Assembly (NCBI RefSeq): GCF_000194985.1
Contig: NZ_GL878519.1
Location: forward strand, 555,826-619,825
DNA: 64,000 nucleotides
Direction: 5' to 3'
Source: Dialister micraerophilus DSM 19965
GTDB taxonomy: Bacteria; Bacillota; Negativicutes; Veillonellales; Dialisteraceae
Below the pieces are notes generated by a model that ran no database searches, was not told the DNA's origin, and saw nothing but the letters and a program-made list of their open reading frames with translations. The position numbers were made by a program, and so were the translations under genes. This document shows positions 8,298 to 17,622 of the stretch, piece by piece (within the stretch, counting starts at the first letter, position 1; the number at the start of each line of letters is the position of its first letter).

Positions 8298-9044
8298 TTA
8301 TGACATTGTCCAACCACCATCGACTGGTAGTACCACTCCTGTTAAGTAGCTTGATTCATCACTTGCTAAGTACAATGCTGCATATGCTACGTCATTTCCT
8401 TTTCCGAATCTTTGCATCGGTATCGGATCTAAAAAGTTTTTTCTAAGTGGTTCTATATTCATTACGTCTTTTGTCATTTCCGTTTCAGATGTTCCTGGGC
8501 AAATTGCATTGCATCTCACTCCGTCTTTTGCAAAATCTACTGCTACCGCTTTTGTAAATGAAATTACTCCGCCTTTTGATGCTGCATAGCTTACCGCTTG
8601 TGGAAATCCTATGAGTCCACCTGCTGATGCTGTATTTATTATATTTCCTCTCGTTTTCTTTAGATGCGGTATCGCCGCTTTTCCCATGTAGAAAAGCGCC
8701 GTTAAGTTTACAGATATTACATCTTTCCAATCTTCATTTGACATTGTTTCTATTGTTCCGGCTCTAAATGTACCGGCATTATTGAATAGTATATCTATTT
8801 TTCCAAAATGTTCTAGTGTTTTTTCTATTATTTTTTCTGCATTTGTGTATGTTGTTACATCTGCTGGTATTACTAGTGCTTTTCCGCCTATTTCTTTTAT
8901 TTCTTTTTCTACTTGTTCTAGCTTTTCTTTTGTTCTTCCTACTAGAACTACTTCTGCACCTTCTTTTGCAAATAGTTTTGCTGTCGCTTTTCCAAATCCT
9001 GAACCCGCGCCTGTGATTATTGCCACTTTGTTTTCTAGTCTCAT
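8298..9044 (-). CDS. SDR family oxidoreductase (FabG-like)
   Basis: 248 residues, the classical short-chain dehydrogenase length. Cofactor motif TGAGSGFGKATAKLF near the N-terminus, NNAGTF, catalytic Ser in NTASAGG, the YAASKGG active-site Tyr/Lys, and the C-terminal YLASDESSYLTG-PVDGG block. NAD(P)-dependent reduction or oxidation of a hydroxy/keto group; the substrate is not deducible. Ribosome site AGGAG lies in front of ATG 9044. Its codon choices resemble those of pdxS in part (several CCA), so the pair may share an origin (inference). Confidence 0.9.
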   Translation of the reverse strand: MRLENKVAIITGAGSGFGKATAKLFAKEGAEVVLVGRTKEKLEQVEKEIKEIGGKALVIPADVTTYTNAEKIIEKTLEHFGKIDILFNNAGTFRAGTIETMSNEDWKDVISVNLTALFYMGKAAIPHLKKTRGNIINTASAGGLIGFPQAVSYAASKGGVISFTKAVAVDFAKDGVRCNAICPGTSETEMTKDVMNIEPLRKNFLDPIPMQRFGKGNDVAYAALYLASDESSYLTGVVLPVDGGWTMS

Positions 9045-9127
9045 GTTTTTCTCCTATTTAAAATAAATATTCTATTTATTTGATTATATCAATTTTACTT
9101 GTTAAATAAATATGTTTTTGCCATATA

Positions 9128-9168
9128 AAAAGCACAGAGTCCGGGAGGTCGCCCGACTATGTGCTTTC
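9128..9168 (-). terminator. Strong hairpin with T-run on the minus strand
   Basis: AAAGCACA...TGTGCTTT outer stem with an inner GTCCGGG / CGCCCGAC stem. On the minus strand it is followed by TTTTTATATGG, so it reads as a terminator for a minus transcript coming from 9.35 kb, just upstream of the SDR gene. Confidence 0.65.
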
Positions 9169-9212
9169 TACACAGTGTTTTACTACAAGGAGTATTAAAT
9201 ATTGTGTAATAT

Positions 9213-9300
9213 CGCTTATGCATTTGCATATAATATTACTGGCAATTTGTTTTCCGATTTCTATGTAAATTGCCAAATCATAGAATCGGTTTTATTTTTT
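9213..9300. ncRNA. Possible structured RNA with pseudoknot
   Basis: Interleaved inverted repeats: GGCAATTT (9241-9248) pairs with AAATTGCC (9267-9274), and CCGATTTCTATG (9254-9265) pairs with CATAGAATCGG (9279-9289, one bulged base). The 5'-5'-3'-3' order is that of an H-type pseudoknot or of two mutually exclusive hairpins. On the plus strand the second stem is followed by TTTTATTTTTT, as in a terminator. A smaller hairpin GTAATAT...ATATTAC precedes it. No known RNA family was recognised; strand unknown. Confidence 0.4.
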
Positions 9301-9352
9301 CTTGATGAATACGCACGTAAATGCTCCCGTAAGTACGCCGGTATTCATCAAG
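9301..9352. repeat. Perfect 12-bp inverted repeat
   Basis: CTTGATGAATAC at 9301-9312 and GTATTCATCAAG at 9341-9352, with a 28-base interior. Because each arm contains ATGAATAC, both strands carry a tiny open frame: an 18-codon frame on the minus strand (MNTGVLTGAFTCVFIKKK) and a 31-codon frame on the plus strand from 9305. Neither has a ribosome site, so I do not call a gene. Confidence 0.7.
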
Positions 9353-9617
9353 ATTTATGCAACAAAAAAACATCCACTTAAATTCAATCCGAATTTATAG
9401 TGCATGCCTACAATCACTACTTTTCTTCTGTTTTTACCTCGATTGCCGTTTCATGCTTTTTTATATACTATCTTTTTATCGCCTTCATATTTTACTACTT
9501 TGCTACGTTTTATATTGTATAAAAAATTATCATACTTATTATTTATTGTCAATTATATTTCCCGTTTTATGAGATTGATTTTATTTATAGCATTCTCTAA
9601 TTTAAATTTATAATAAA
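9353..9617. other. Gene-free AT-rich region
   Basis: About 265 bp of pyrimidine-rich (plus-strand) sequence with no convincing frame, site or repeat. Confidence 0.6.
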
Positions 9618-9684
9618 TTAAAAAGAGTCTTTTGCCGATATGCCCTGTTTGTGACAAGGCATATCATGCAATAGACTCTTTTCT
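9618..9684 (-). terminator. Terminator after gnd
   Basis: Long inverted repeat: AAAGAGTCT...AGACTCTTT outer arms and ATATGCC...GGCATAT inner arms, ending just before the gnd stop codon; A/T runs flank it on both sides. Confidence 0.8.
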
Positions 9685-11097
9685 TTAGAACCATTCGGTG
9701 TGGAATGTACCTTTTTTATCGTTTCTTTCGTAGGTGTGTGCACCGAAGTAGTCTCTTTGTGCTTGTATAAGTGATGCACCTGATTGTGATTTTCTGTATG
9801 CATCGAAGTATTGAAGTGCCGAGCCAAGTGCCGGAACTGCAACTCCCGACAGTACTGCTGTCGATACGATGCGTCCCCAGCCTGCTCTTGATTCTTTCAA
9901 CGCTTTTGCAAAGTAGTCGGTGAAAAGCAAGTTTTCTATTTCTTTTTGCTTTTCATATGCTTCGGTTACGCGATCTAAAAATCCTGCACGTATTATGCAA
10001 CCGTTTCTCCATATTTTGGCAATGTTACCTAGTTTTACGTCCCAGTCGTATGTTTTACTTGCTTGCGCTATGAGATTGAATCCTTGTGCGTATGCACAAA
10101 TTTTCGCTCCGTAGAGTGCATTTTCCAAATCGTCTATAATTTGTTTTTTGTCTATATCCGTTTTCGGCAAGTTTACCGTTTCGTAAATTTTTGCAAGTGC
10201 CGTTCTTTCTTCTTTGTTGCTTGACATTATTCTTGCAAATACCGCTTCGGTTATGGTAGGTGCCGCCGTACCCAATTCAAGTGCAGAAAGGCTTGTCCAT
10301 TTGCCTGTACCTTTTTGCATTGCTTTGTCGAGTATGACGTCTACCATCGGTTTACCCGTTTCATCATCTTTTTTACGGAGTATTTGAGATGTGATTTCTA
10401 CAAGGTATGATGAAAGTTTTCCTTTATTCCATTTTTCCCATGTGTTTGCCATTTCATCGGTTGTCATGCAAAGAATTTCTTTCATGAACATATATACGTC
10501 GGCAATCATTTGCATGTCTGCGTATTCTATTCCGTTGTGTACGGTTTTTACATAGTGTCCTGCACCGTCTTTCCCTATGTAGTCTACACAGGGTTCACCG
10601 TTTGCTTTTGCCGATATGGCTTCCAAAATCGGTTTGAGTTCGTTGTAAGCTTTGAGGTTTGCACCGGGCATGAGGCTCGGTCCGTTCAATGCTCCCTCTT
10701 CTCCGCCGGACACTCCCATTCCTACGTATTCGATACCTTTTCCTGAAAGGTATTTTTCACGTCTTTGCGTGTCTTTGTAGTAGGAGTTTCCTCCGTCTAT
10801 AATTATGTCGCCTTTTTCTATGAGCGGAAGAATTTGTTCGATTGTTTTGTCGACAGCTTCTCCGGCTTTGATCATGAGAAGTATTTTACGCGGCTTTTCA
10901 AGTTTTTCCACAAGCTCTTCCAATGTTTCCGCACTTACAAGGTGAGGATTGTTTCCGAATTCTTTCATGAAGTTTTCGGTTTTTGAGTATGTACGGTTGT
11001 ACACACAAGTTGTAAATCCGTTTCTTGCTGCATTACGTGCTAAATTGGCTCCCATTACCGCCAATCCGATAAGTCCGAGTTTTGCTTTTTGCGTCAT
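9685..11097 (-). CDS. gnd: 6-phosphogluconate dehydrogenase (decarboxylating)
   Basis: 470 residues, full length for the family. N-terminal Rossmann motif GLAVMGANLARNAARNG, the DGGNSYYKDT and MGVSGGEEGALNGPSLMPG blocks, catalytic Lys in GAGHYVKTVHNGIEY, and the C-terminal QRDYFGAHTYER. It converts 6-phosphogluconate to ribulose-5-phosphate with NADP reduction. It starts only 18 bases after the ABC transporter binding protein, an unusual operon partner; co-transcription is likely since no terminator separates them. Confidence 0.96.
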   Translation of the reverse strand: MTQKAKLGLIGLAVMGANLARNAARNGFTTCVYNRTYSKTENFMKEFGNNPHLVSAETLEELVEKLEKPRKILLMIKAGEAVDKTIEQILPLIEKGDIIIDGGNSYYKDTQRREKYLSGKGIEYVGMGVSGGEEGALNGPSLMPGANLKAYNELKPILEAISAKANGEPCVDYIGKDGAGHYVKTVHNGIEYADMQMIADVYMFMKEILCMTTDEMANTWEKWNKGKLSSYLVEITSQILRKKDDETGKPMVDVILDKAMQKGTGKWTSLSALELGTAAPTITEAVFARIMSSNKEERTALAKIYETVNLPKTDIDKKQIIDDLENALYGAKICAYAQGFNLIAQASKTYDWDVKLGNIAKIWRNGCIIRAGFLDRVTEAYEKQKEIENLLFTDYFAKALKESRAGWGRIVSTAVLSGVAVPALGSALQYFDAYRKSQSGASLIQAQRDYFGAHTYERNDKKGTFHTEWF

Positions 11098-11115
11098 TTA
11101 TTATTCCTTCGTTTA

Positions 11116-12153
11116 TTATTCTTTTACTGCTGCATTCCATGCTTCCAAAAGTCTTCCGCGATTGTCGCCGGACCACTGGAAGTCGTACTTCATTAACTTA
11201 GCATCCTTGAATTTCATTGCTTCTTCCGGCGGATTTGCATCCGGATTTGTCAAGAACTGGTAAGAGTTGTTGTGCTGTCCGATTTCCTGTGCTTTCTTTG
11301 TCAGACACCAGTCAACGAACTTCTTGGCATTTTCCATGTTCGGTGCGTTCTTTATAATTGCTACTGCGCCCAATTCGTATGCAGTTCCTTCTTCAGGTAA
11401 TGAAAGTCTTACGTTTGTATTTCCTTCTTTCATCAAACGGATACCGTTGTGAATGTATGTAATTCCGATTGCAGCTTCTCCCAATGCGGCACTTCTTGCC
11501 GGAGCGGCTCCCGCCTTGGTGTACTGCTTGATTTGCTTGTTCAACTTAGCGAGGTATTCCATACCTTTTTCTTCGCCCATGTTCTGAACGATTGCAGATA
11601 CGATTACGTATCCTGTGGATGCCGATCCCGGGTTACCCATTACGATTTGTCCCTTGAATTCGGGTTTCAAAAGGTCGTCCCATGATTTCGGTTCTTGAAG
11701 GTTGTGTTCATCGAAGTATCTTCCGTCAAGAATAAATCCCAAGTATCCTTGGTAAATACCGGTCCAGTATCCGTCAGCATCTTTGAACTCGGGTTTTATT
11801 TTTTCCGCATTCGGTGATTTGTATGCCTCAAGAAGTCCTTCTTTCTTTGCCATGATGAATGAGTCGGCACTTCCGCCGTACCATACATCGGCTTGAGGAT
11901 TGTCTTTTTCTGCACGGATACGGCTCAATGTTTCTCCGCCGCTCATACGTACGAAGTTTACATGTATACCTGTATCTTTTTCAAATTCTTCAGCAACTAC
12001 TTTTGCCGACTGTTCGACAACGCCCATATAAATGGTTACTTCTTTGCTGTTGTTTGCTTTTGCAGCTTCTTTTTCACTGCCGCAGCCTGAAAAACTCAAC
12101 GCCACCGCACCTGCCAATACAGCTGCAATTGTCGTTTTCAAAAAACGATTCAT
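11116..12153 (-). CDS. ABC transporter substrate-binding lipoprotein (Fe(III)/phosphonate type)
   Basis: 345 residues. Lipoprotein signal peptide with lipobox LSFSGC, then a class of periplasmic binding protein like FbpA/AfuA: VTIYMGVVEQSAKVVAEEFE, ADVWYGGSADSFIMAKKEG, NPGSASTGYVIVSAIVQ, EAAIGITYIHNG. Such proteins bind ferric iron; close relatives bind 2-aminoethylphosphonate, and I cannot decide between them. It belongs with the ATPase and fused permease upstream in the same transcript. Confidence 0.85.
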   Translation of the reverse strand: MNRFLKTTIAAVLAGAVALSFSGCGSEKEAAKANNSKEVTIYMGVVEQSAKVVAEEFEKDTGIHVNFVRMSGGETLSRIRAEKDNPQADVWYGGSADSFIMAKKEGLLEAYKSPNAEKIKPEFKDADGYWTGIYQGYLGFILDGRYFDEHNLQEPKSWDDLLKPEFKGQIVMGNPGSASTGYVIVSAIVQNMGEEKGMEYLAKLNKQIKQYTKAGAAPARSAALGEAAIGITYIHNGIRLMKEGNTNVRLSLPEEGTAYELGAVAIIKNAPNMENAKKFVDWCLTKKAQEIGQHNNSYQFLTNPDANPPEEAMKFKDAKLMKYDFQWSGDNRGRLLEAWNAAVKE

Positions 12154-12219
12154 ACTTTTCCTCCTTTGGAAAATAGAGACTTTCGTCTAGAAAATTGAAT
12201 ATAGAATACTAGCTTTCAG

Positions 12220-13302
12220 CTATTTATTCACTGCATGCAAGGCTTCTCTGTGTATTTTAAGCCATACTTTGTCGCCGACTTCGTATATTTTCTTTCCTAT
12301 AGGGTTGTACGCTTCAACTTCCAGTTCATGGTCGCCCGCTTTTACTACGTATTCCTGCAATGCTCCCATGTATGTGGATGTGATTACTTCACCTTCAATG
12401 TCTCCGCCGTCGGCAAGTTCAATCGCTTCAGGTCTTATTACTATGTCTACGGTATCGTTTACTTTTACATCGTCTGCGGAACAGTGTACCGAAAATTTGC
12501 TTCCCAGTACATCCACTTCCAATTCTTCATCACAGACTTTTTCAACTTTTGCCGGTATGAAGTTCGCATTTCCTATGAAGTCCGCCACAAACTTTGTTTT
12601 CGGATAATGGTAGATTTCACGAGGTGTACCGCATTGTTCGATTTTACCTTTATTCATTATTATTATCATGTCCGACAAGCTCATCGCTTCGGATTGGTCA
12701 TGTGTTACGTATATACTTGTAATTCCTATACGTTGTTGTATTTTTCTTATTTCTTTACGCATGTAAATACGCAATTTGGCATCGAGGTTTGAAAGCGGTT
12801 CGTCAAACAACAGCATTGCCGGTTCCATTACAAGCGCACGTGCAAGTGCCACACGTTGCTGCTGCCCTCCGGATAATTGATTCGGAAATCTGTGTTCCAA
12901 TCCTTTCAATCCTACGAGTTCGAGCATTCCCAATACTTTTTCTTTTATAAGTTTCTTGTCCATTTTCTTGTTGACAAGTCCGTATGCCACGTTTCCGAAT
13001 ACGTCATAGTGCGGAAAAAGTGCATAACTTTGAAATACCATTGATGAATCACGTTTGTCGGGTGTCATTTCATTTATTCTTTTTCCGTCCAAGAGTATTT
13101 CTCCGTCCGTTATGGTTTCAAATCCGGCAACCATACGCAGTGTAGTGGTTTTTCCGCAGCCGGAAGGTCCCAAAAGGGTTACGAATTGTCCGGCGGATAT
13201 ATTTACATTTATGTGATCTACGGCGAGAAATGTGCCTTTTCCTTCAGGACTTTCATATTTTTTTGTCAAGTTTTTCAATTGTATATCTACCTGTTTTGTC
13301 AT
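12220..13302 (-). CDS. ABC transporter ATP-binding protein (FbpC/PotA-like)
   Basis: 360 residues. Walker A GPSGCGKTT, Q-loop MVFQSYALFPH, signature LSGGQQQRVALARAL, Walker B LLFDEPLSNLDAKLR, switch His in YVTHDQSEAMSL, and a C-terminal TOBE-type regulatory region. It powers the permease encoded 9 bases upstream. The MSLSDMIIIMNKGKIEQCGTP segment is typical for the Fe/polyamine/phosphonate importers. Confidence 0.92.
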   Translation of the reverse strand: MTKQVDIQLKNLTKKYESPEGKGTFLAVDHINVNISAGQFVTLLGPSGCGKTTTLRMVAGFETITDGEILLDGKRINEMTPDKRDSSMVFQSYALFPHYDVFGNVAYGLVNKKMDKKLIKEKVLGMLELVGLKGLEHRFPNQLSGGQQQRVALARALVMEPAMLLFDEPLSNLDAKLRIYMRKEIRKIQQRIGITSIYVTHDQSEAMSLSDMIIIMNKGKIEQCGTPREIYHYPKTKFVADFIGNANFIPAKVEKVCDEELEVDVLGSKFSVHCSADDVKVNDTVDIVIRPEAIELADGGDIEGEVITSTYMGALQEYVVKAGDHELEVEAYNPIGKKIYEVGDKVWLKIHREALHAVNK

Positions 13303-13311
13303 GTTCTCTCC

Positions 13312-15018
13312 TTAAAAACTTGCCGGTTCCGTTTCCGGTGTTACTTGCTTGGAACCTAATCGGCTCAAAATCAATTGTATAACGAGTACGGCAATGTATA
13401 CTATTAAAATAAGCAATGTGGAGAATGCGGATGCAACTCCGAATTGGTTGTCTTCTACCTGGTCAAGTACAAGAACCGTCAAAAGACTGTATTTTGCCGA
13501 TACCAAAAATATTACCGCACTGATACTTGTCATACTTCTGATAAATGAGTAAACAAGTCCGCTGAAGAATGCACTCTTTATCAACGGAAGTGTGACGGTT
13601 GTAAATACACGTGTGGAGTTACTTCCCAAGTCCGCTGCCGCTTCTTCTATGCTCGGATCTATTTGCTGAAGGCTGGATACTCCGGCACGTATACCGATAG
13701 GAAGCGATCTTACTACAAATGCTGCTATCAAAATTGCAGCAGTACCTGTAAGCTGCAACGGTTCTTCATTGAATGTCAGTATATATCCTATACCGATAAC
13801 TGTACCCGGTACGGCAATACTCAAAAGTGATGCGAAGTTTATGAACATTCGCCCGATAAATTTTTTACGTACTACAAGGTATGCAACTATCATTCCTAAA
13901 ATACCTGCAATAGGTGTTGCGACAATTGCAAGCCATGTCGTATCTTGGAACGCACTCTTACCTACACTCAACGCATACTTGTAATGGTTTAAAGTAAATG
14001 AATAATCCACTCCCCACATTTTTACAAACGATGCGACCGGTATAAGTACGTATATGGCTATAACGATTGCCGATACCAAGAAACAAAATCCGGCTATCGG
14101 GTACACTACGTGAGGATCTGAAATCATTGTACGTTCACGTGATGCTTTACCCGTAACGGTTACATATGTTTTCTTTTCAATCCAATACTTGGATAAAACG
14201 AAGAGTACCATTGCAATATCCAAAAGCATTACCGCAACCGCCGCTCCGCCTTGTACGTCATAGCTTCCGATGGTCTGCAAGTAAACTTGTGTCGCCAATG
14301 TCGAGAAGTTTCCGCCGATTGCCATAGGGTTTGCAAAGTCGGCGATGGATTTTATAAATACAAGCAAAAACGCATTTGCAATACCGGGACTTACAAGAGG
14401 TACGGTAACCGTTTTGAATGTACGCCACTTGGAAGAACCCAAATCTCTTGCGGCATCTTCAATTGACGAGTCTATTGAACGAAGCATACCGGCAAGAAGA
14501 AGAAATGCTATCGGGAAGAATGAAATGGTCTGTACGAATATCAAACCTTTCAATCCGTAAATGTTCGTATTGCTCCAACCTAAAAGATTGTATGTAATAA
14601 GTCCACGACTTCCGAAAAGCATTATAATCGACAATGCAACCGAAAACGGCGGTGATACCATCGGCATCATCGCTATCAAACTGAAAAGTCTTTTACCGCC
14701 CATTTTCAGATGCGATGTGCAATATGCAAAAAGAAATCCTATTGCAGTTGCAAGCACGCTTACTATTACTGCAAGAAACAGAGTATTTATGAGAGCGGTA
14801 TATGTCGCACTCATTGTAAAAATATTCTTGTATGCGGTAATAGATACATTTCCGCTTGTATCTACAAAACTTTGTTTTACCACTTCAAGAAGCGGCCAAA
14901 CTACAAATACACACAGTCCTATAATAACCGCTACAGTTACTATGGCTATCACAGGATCGCGAAATGTATTTTTCGTGATTTTTATTTGATTTGACAAATA
15001 AGATGAAACGCGATTCAA
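13312..15018 (-). CDS. ABC transporter permease, fused two-domain (FbpB/PhnT-like)
   Basis: 568 residues with about 12 membrane segments in two homologous halves, each with an EAA-type cytoplasmic loop: SSIEDAARDLGSSKWRTF and PSIEEAAADLGSNSTRVF. This fused layout is shared by ferric-iron (FbpB) and putative 2-aminoethylphosphonate permeases. It begins with TTG at 15018, eight bases after TAGGGGG. First gene of the permease-ATPase-binding protein-gnd run. Confidence 0.9.
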   Translation of the reverse strand: MNRVSSYLSNQIKITKNTFRDPVIAIVTVAVIIGLCVFVVWPLLEVVKQSFVDTSGNVSITAYKNIFTMSATYTALINTLFLAVIVSVLATAIGFLFAYCTSHLKMGGKRLFSLIAMMPMVSPPFSVALSIIMLFGSRGLITYNLLGWSNTNIYGLKGLIFVQTISFFPIAFLLLAGMLRSIDSSIEDAARDLGSSKWRTFKTVTVPLVSPGIANAFLLVFIKSIADFANPMAIGGNFSTLATQVYLQTIGSYDVQGGAAVAVMLLDIAMVLFVLSKYWIEKKTYVTVTGKASRERTMISDPHVVYPIAGFCFLVSAIVIAIYVLIPVASFVKMWGVDYSFTLNHYKYALSVGKSAFQDTTWLAIVATPIAGILGMIVAYLVVRKKFIGRMFINFASLLSIAVPGTVIGIGYILTFNEEPLQLTGTAAILIAAFVVRSLPIGIRAGVSSLQQIDPSIEEAAADLGSNSTRVFTTVTLPLIKSAFFSGLVYSFIRSMTSISAVIFLVSAKYSLLTVLVLDQVEDNQFGVASAFSTLLILIVYIAVLVIQLILSRLGSKQVTPETEPASF

Positions 15019-15442
15019 AAGAAAACCCCCTAAAACATTTATCTAACATTTTTACCATAAATCTCTCTTACTTTTAACTTTACAATTATACCATTAAAAG
15101 GTTAATAAGTATACCATATCTATTAAATTGAATAATTGTCACAAAGCACATTAAATTATACTTTTTTTTACTTGTAAATATCATTCAGGATAATAAAAAG
15201 GGACTTTTTTATCGTATTTTTTGCTTTGTTTTCAGAAACTTTCAAGGTTGTTTTATTTTGTGTATCGTGAAAATTTCCGGATAAAAAACATAAGTATACA
15301 CTTATTCATCAATTGTCGACTTAAAATGGTTATTTTGATATTTAAAACGGGTTTCATTTGTTATAAAACTTTTTTCTATACACTTATATTTTTGTTTTCA
15401 AATATGCTGTCAATCATTTCACTTTATATTTTATTTCATAAA
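15019..15442. other. Gene-free region upstream of the ABC operon
   Basis: About 420 bp, AT rich. The minus strand holds possible promoter pieces (TATACT near 15105 and TATAAT near 15090) for the transporter operon. I see no Fur-box match as good as the one at 4730, and no other gene. Confidence 0.5.
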
Positions 15443-15486
15443 AATACCCTCTCTACCGATTTATTCGGTAAAGAGGGGTATTTATT
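15443..15486 (-). terminator. Terminator of the PBP gene
   Basis: AATACCCCTCTTTACCG / CGGTAGAGAGGGTATT stem followed on the minus strand by TTTT; it overlaps the stop codon of the PBP gene. Confidence 0.88.
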
Positions 15487-17548
15487 CGCTGTCTTCTTGC
15501 GAGCCTTTTCCCGCTATTTTATCAAGAAGTTTTTCTCCGGCTCGTTTTACATTTAACTTTGCTTTATCTACCGTTTGTTGCAATTTTTGTTTTTTATCTT
15601 TTTCTTCTTTCTCTTTCTTTTCTTTTTCGTCCTTTTCCTTTTGCGACATGTATTGAGTCTGCTGTCTTATATTGTCGGAGATTTCAAATCCTTTTGAAGG
15701 ATAAATTCCTTCCGCAACTCTCATGTAATCTTTCCAGATAACCGCCGGTACGGTTCCTCCCGTATATCCCGCATTTGTCGATGTGTCGTCACCTATCCAT
15801 ACGACCGTTGAAAGATGGGGAGTGTATCCTGCAAACCATGCATCGTGTTCATCGTCCGTTGTACCTGTTTTTCCTGCAGCCGCTCCTCCGATGTATGCAC
15901 CGCCGCCGGTACCTTTCGTTATTACCTGTTCGAGCATGCTTGTGAGTTTGTCCGCAGTTGTTTGGTCAAGTATATGTTTTCCTTGCGGTTTTTCGGAGTG
16001 ATCTTCAAGTGTATTTCCGTTTTTGTCTACAACTTTTATAATCGCTCTCGGTTCTACAAGTACACCGTCATTTGCAAATACGCTGTATGCCTTTGCCATG
16101 TCGATTACCGAAACACCGTTTGTAAGTCCGCCGATGGATGCTGCAAGGTTGTTGTCCGAGTATTTTCCGTCTTTTACAAGTGTGGATATTCCGCACGATT
16201 CTGCAAGTTTCAGAATTTTACTCATTCCGACTTTATTTGCAAGGTCGATTGTAGGTACGTTCATCGAGTGTACAAGGGCTTCTATCATGCTGACTTTTCC
16301 GCCGTATGTTCCGCCGTAATTCTTCGGTACCCATCCGCCGGCATATTCTTTCTTTTCGTTGCTGAGTGTAGTTGACGGACTTAATCCGCTGTCCAATGCC
16401 GCAGCATATACGAAAGGTTTGAATGCCGATCCCGGTTGACGTATCATCTGCACCGCACGGTTGAAGTGGTCTTCGCCTCTTCCGCCTACCATCGCTTTTA
16501 CGTATCCTGTACCTACTTCCAGTGAGAGTAATGCCGCCTGAGGCTGACTTACTCCATTTTTGTCTTTTGCTCCCGGAGGCAAATCATTTCTTACTGCCGA
16601 TTCTGCAGCTTCCTGCATATCCAAATCAAGCGTTGTGTAAATCTGAAGTCCTTCTTTGTAAATCGCTTCGGAATCGTACTTGTCGCTTATTTCCTGAATT
16701 ACATAATTTACGAAGTAAGGCGCTTTATTTACATCACTCTTTACTTTGGAAGGTTTCATGAGTCCTACATCCGCAACTTTTGCAGCTTCTGCCTGTTCTT
16801 CGGTAATGTATCCGTACTTCGCCATTTGATCAAGTACTACCGCCTGTCTTGACTTCGCCGCTTCAAGACTTCTGAACGGAGAATAGTAATTCGGACTGTT
16901 GGGCAATCCTGCAAGCATCGCACATTGTGCAAGAGTCAAATCTTTCGAATCTTTGCCGAAGTATACTTTCGATGCGGTCTCTATACCGTAGCAACCTTGT
17001 CCGAAATATATTTGATTCATGTACATTTCAAGTATTTTCTGTTTGTCATACTTGCTTTCTATTTCAAATGCAAGGAACACTTCCAATATTTTTCTCTTAA
17101 TTGTTTGTTCCTGACTTAAAAACGCATTTCTTGCAAGCTGCTGAGTTATCGTACTTCCGCCCTGTCCCGTCGCTTGACCATGTATGATATTGCTGAAAAG
17201 CGCTCTCAATATTCCCCTGGGATCTATTCCGTGATGTTCATAAAATCTCACGTCTTCAGCGGCAATAAACGCATTTTGCAAATTTTCCGGTACTTCCGTA
17301 ATAGGTACCGGTATACGGTTTTCCTCGGCATGTACGGTTGCAATCAATCTGCCTTTTACATCATATATTCTTGAGGAAATATTCGGTGTCATATTCGATT
17401 CGACATCAGGCAATCCTCTTAGTGAAAATGCAAGTCCGGCACCTATACCTGCCAATGCAATTATGCAAACTATTATAATTACTTTTAAAAATTTGCCGAA
17501 TACCGACTTTTTTTTGTTTCGGTTTCTGTGAATTTCCGAATTTTTCAT
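15482..17548 (-). CDS. Class A penicillin-binding protein (PBP1A family)
   Basis: 688 residues. One N-terminal membrane helix (~20-42), a glycosyltransferase-51 domain (AAEDVRFYEHHGIDPRGI, GGSTITQQLARNAFL, KILEMYMNQIYFGQGCYGI), then a transpeptidase domain with catalytic Ser-x-x-Lys in QPGSAFKPFVY, SMN, and KTGTTDDEHDAWFAGY. The tail (about 640-688) is Lys/Glu rich and probably disordered. It polymerises and cross-links peptidoglycan on the outer face of the cytoplasmic membrane. It is alone in its transcription unit. Confidence 0.95.
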   Translation of the reverse strand: MKNSEIHRNRNKKKSVFGKFLKVIIIVCIIALAGIGAGLAFSLRGLPDVESNMTPNISSRIYDVKGRLIATVHAEENRIPVPITEVPENLQNAFIAAEDVRFYEHHGIDPRGILRALFSNIIHGQATGQGGSTITQQLARNAFLSQEQTIKRKILEVFLAFEIESKYDKQKILEMYMNQIYFGQGCYGIETASKVYFGKDSKDLTLAQCAMLAGLPNSPNYYSPFRSLEAAKSRQAVVLDQMAKYGYITEEQAEAAKVADVGLMKPSKVKSDVNKAPYFVNYVIQEISDKYDSEAIYKEGLQIYTTLDLDMQEAAESAVRNDLPPGAKDKNGVSQPQAALLSLEVGTGYVKAMVGGRGEDHFNRAVQMIRQPGSAFKPFVYAAALDSGLSPSTTLSNEKKEYAGGWVPKNYGGTYGGKVSMIEALVHSMNVPTIDLANKVGMSKILKLAESCGISTLVKDGKYSDNNLAASIGGLTNGVSVIDMAKAYSVFANDGVLVEPRAIIKVVDKNGNTLEDHSEKPQGKHILDQTTADKLTSMLEQVITKGTGGGAYIGGAAAGKTGTTDDEHDAWFAGYTPHLSTVVWIGDDTSTNAGYTGGTVPAVIWKDYMRVAEGIYPSKGFEISDNIRQQTQYMSQKEKDEKEKKEKEEKDKKQKLQQTVDKAKLNVKRAGEKLLDKIAGKGSQEDSE

Positions 17549-17622
17549 GTTTATTTCGCACCTCTATGATAAAGACTTAAAGTCCATTACGCAGTTTAGC
17601 TTATTATATCATATTTTTTGAA

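Noticed and set aside
9128..9300. RNase P RNA, tmRNA or SRP RNA
   Set aside because: AGAGTCCGGGA at 9135 hints at the RNase P core, but the rest (GAGGAAAGTCCGGGCTCC, ACAGAAA) is missing; no tRNA-like end or tag frame for tmRNA.
15019..15200. Fur box for the ABC transporter operon
   Set aside because: Only loose TTAAT/TATA matches; nothing approaching the site at 4730, so iron control is not supported by sequence.
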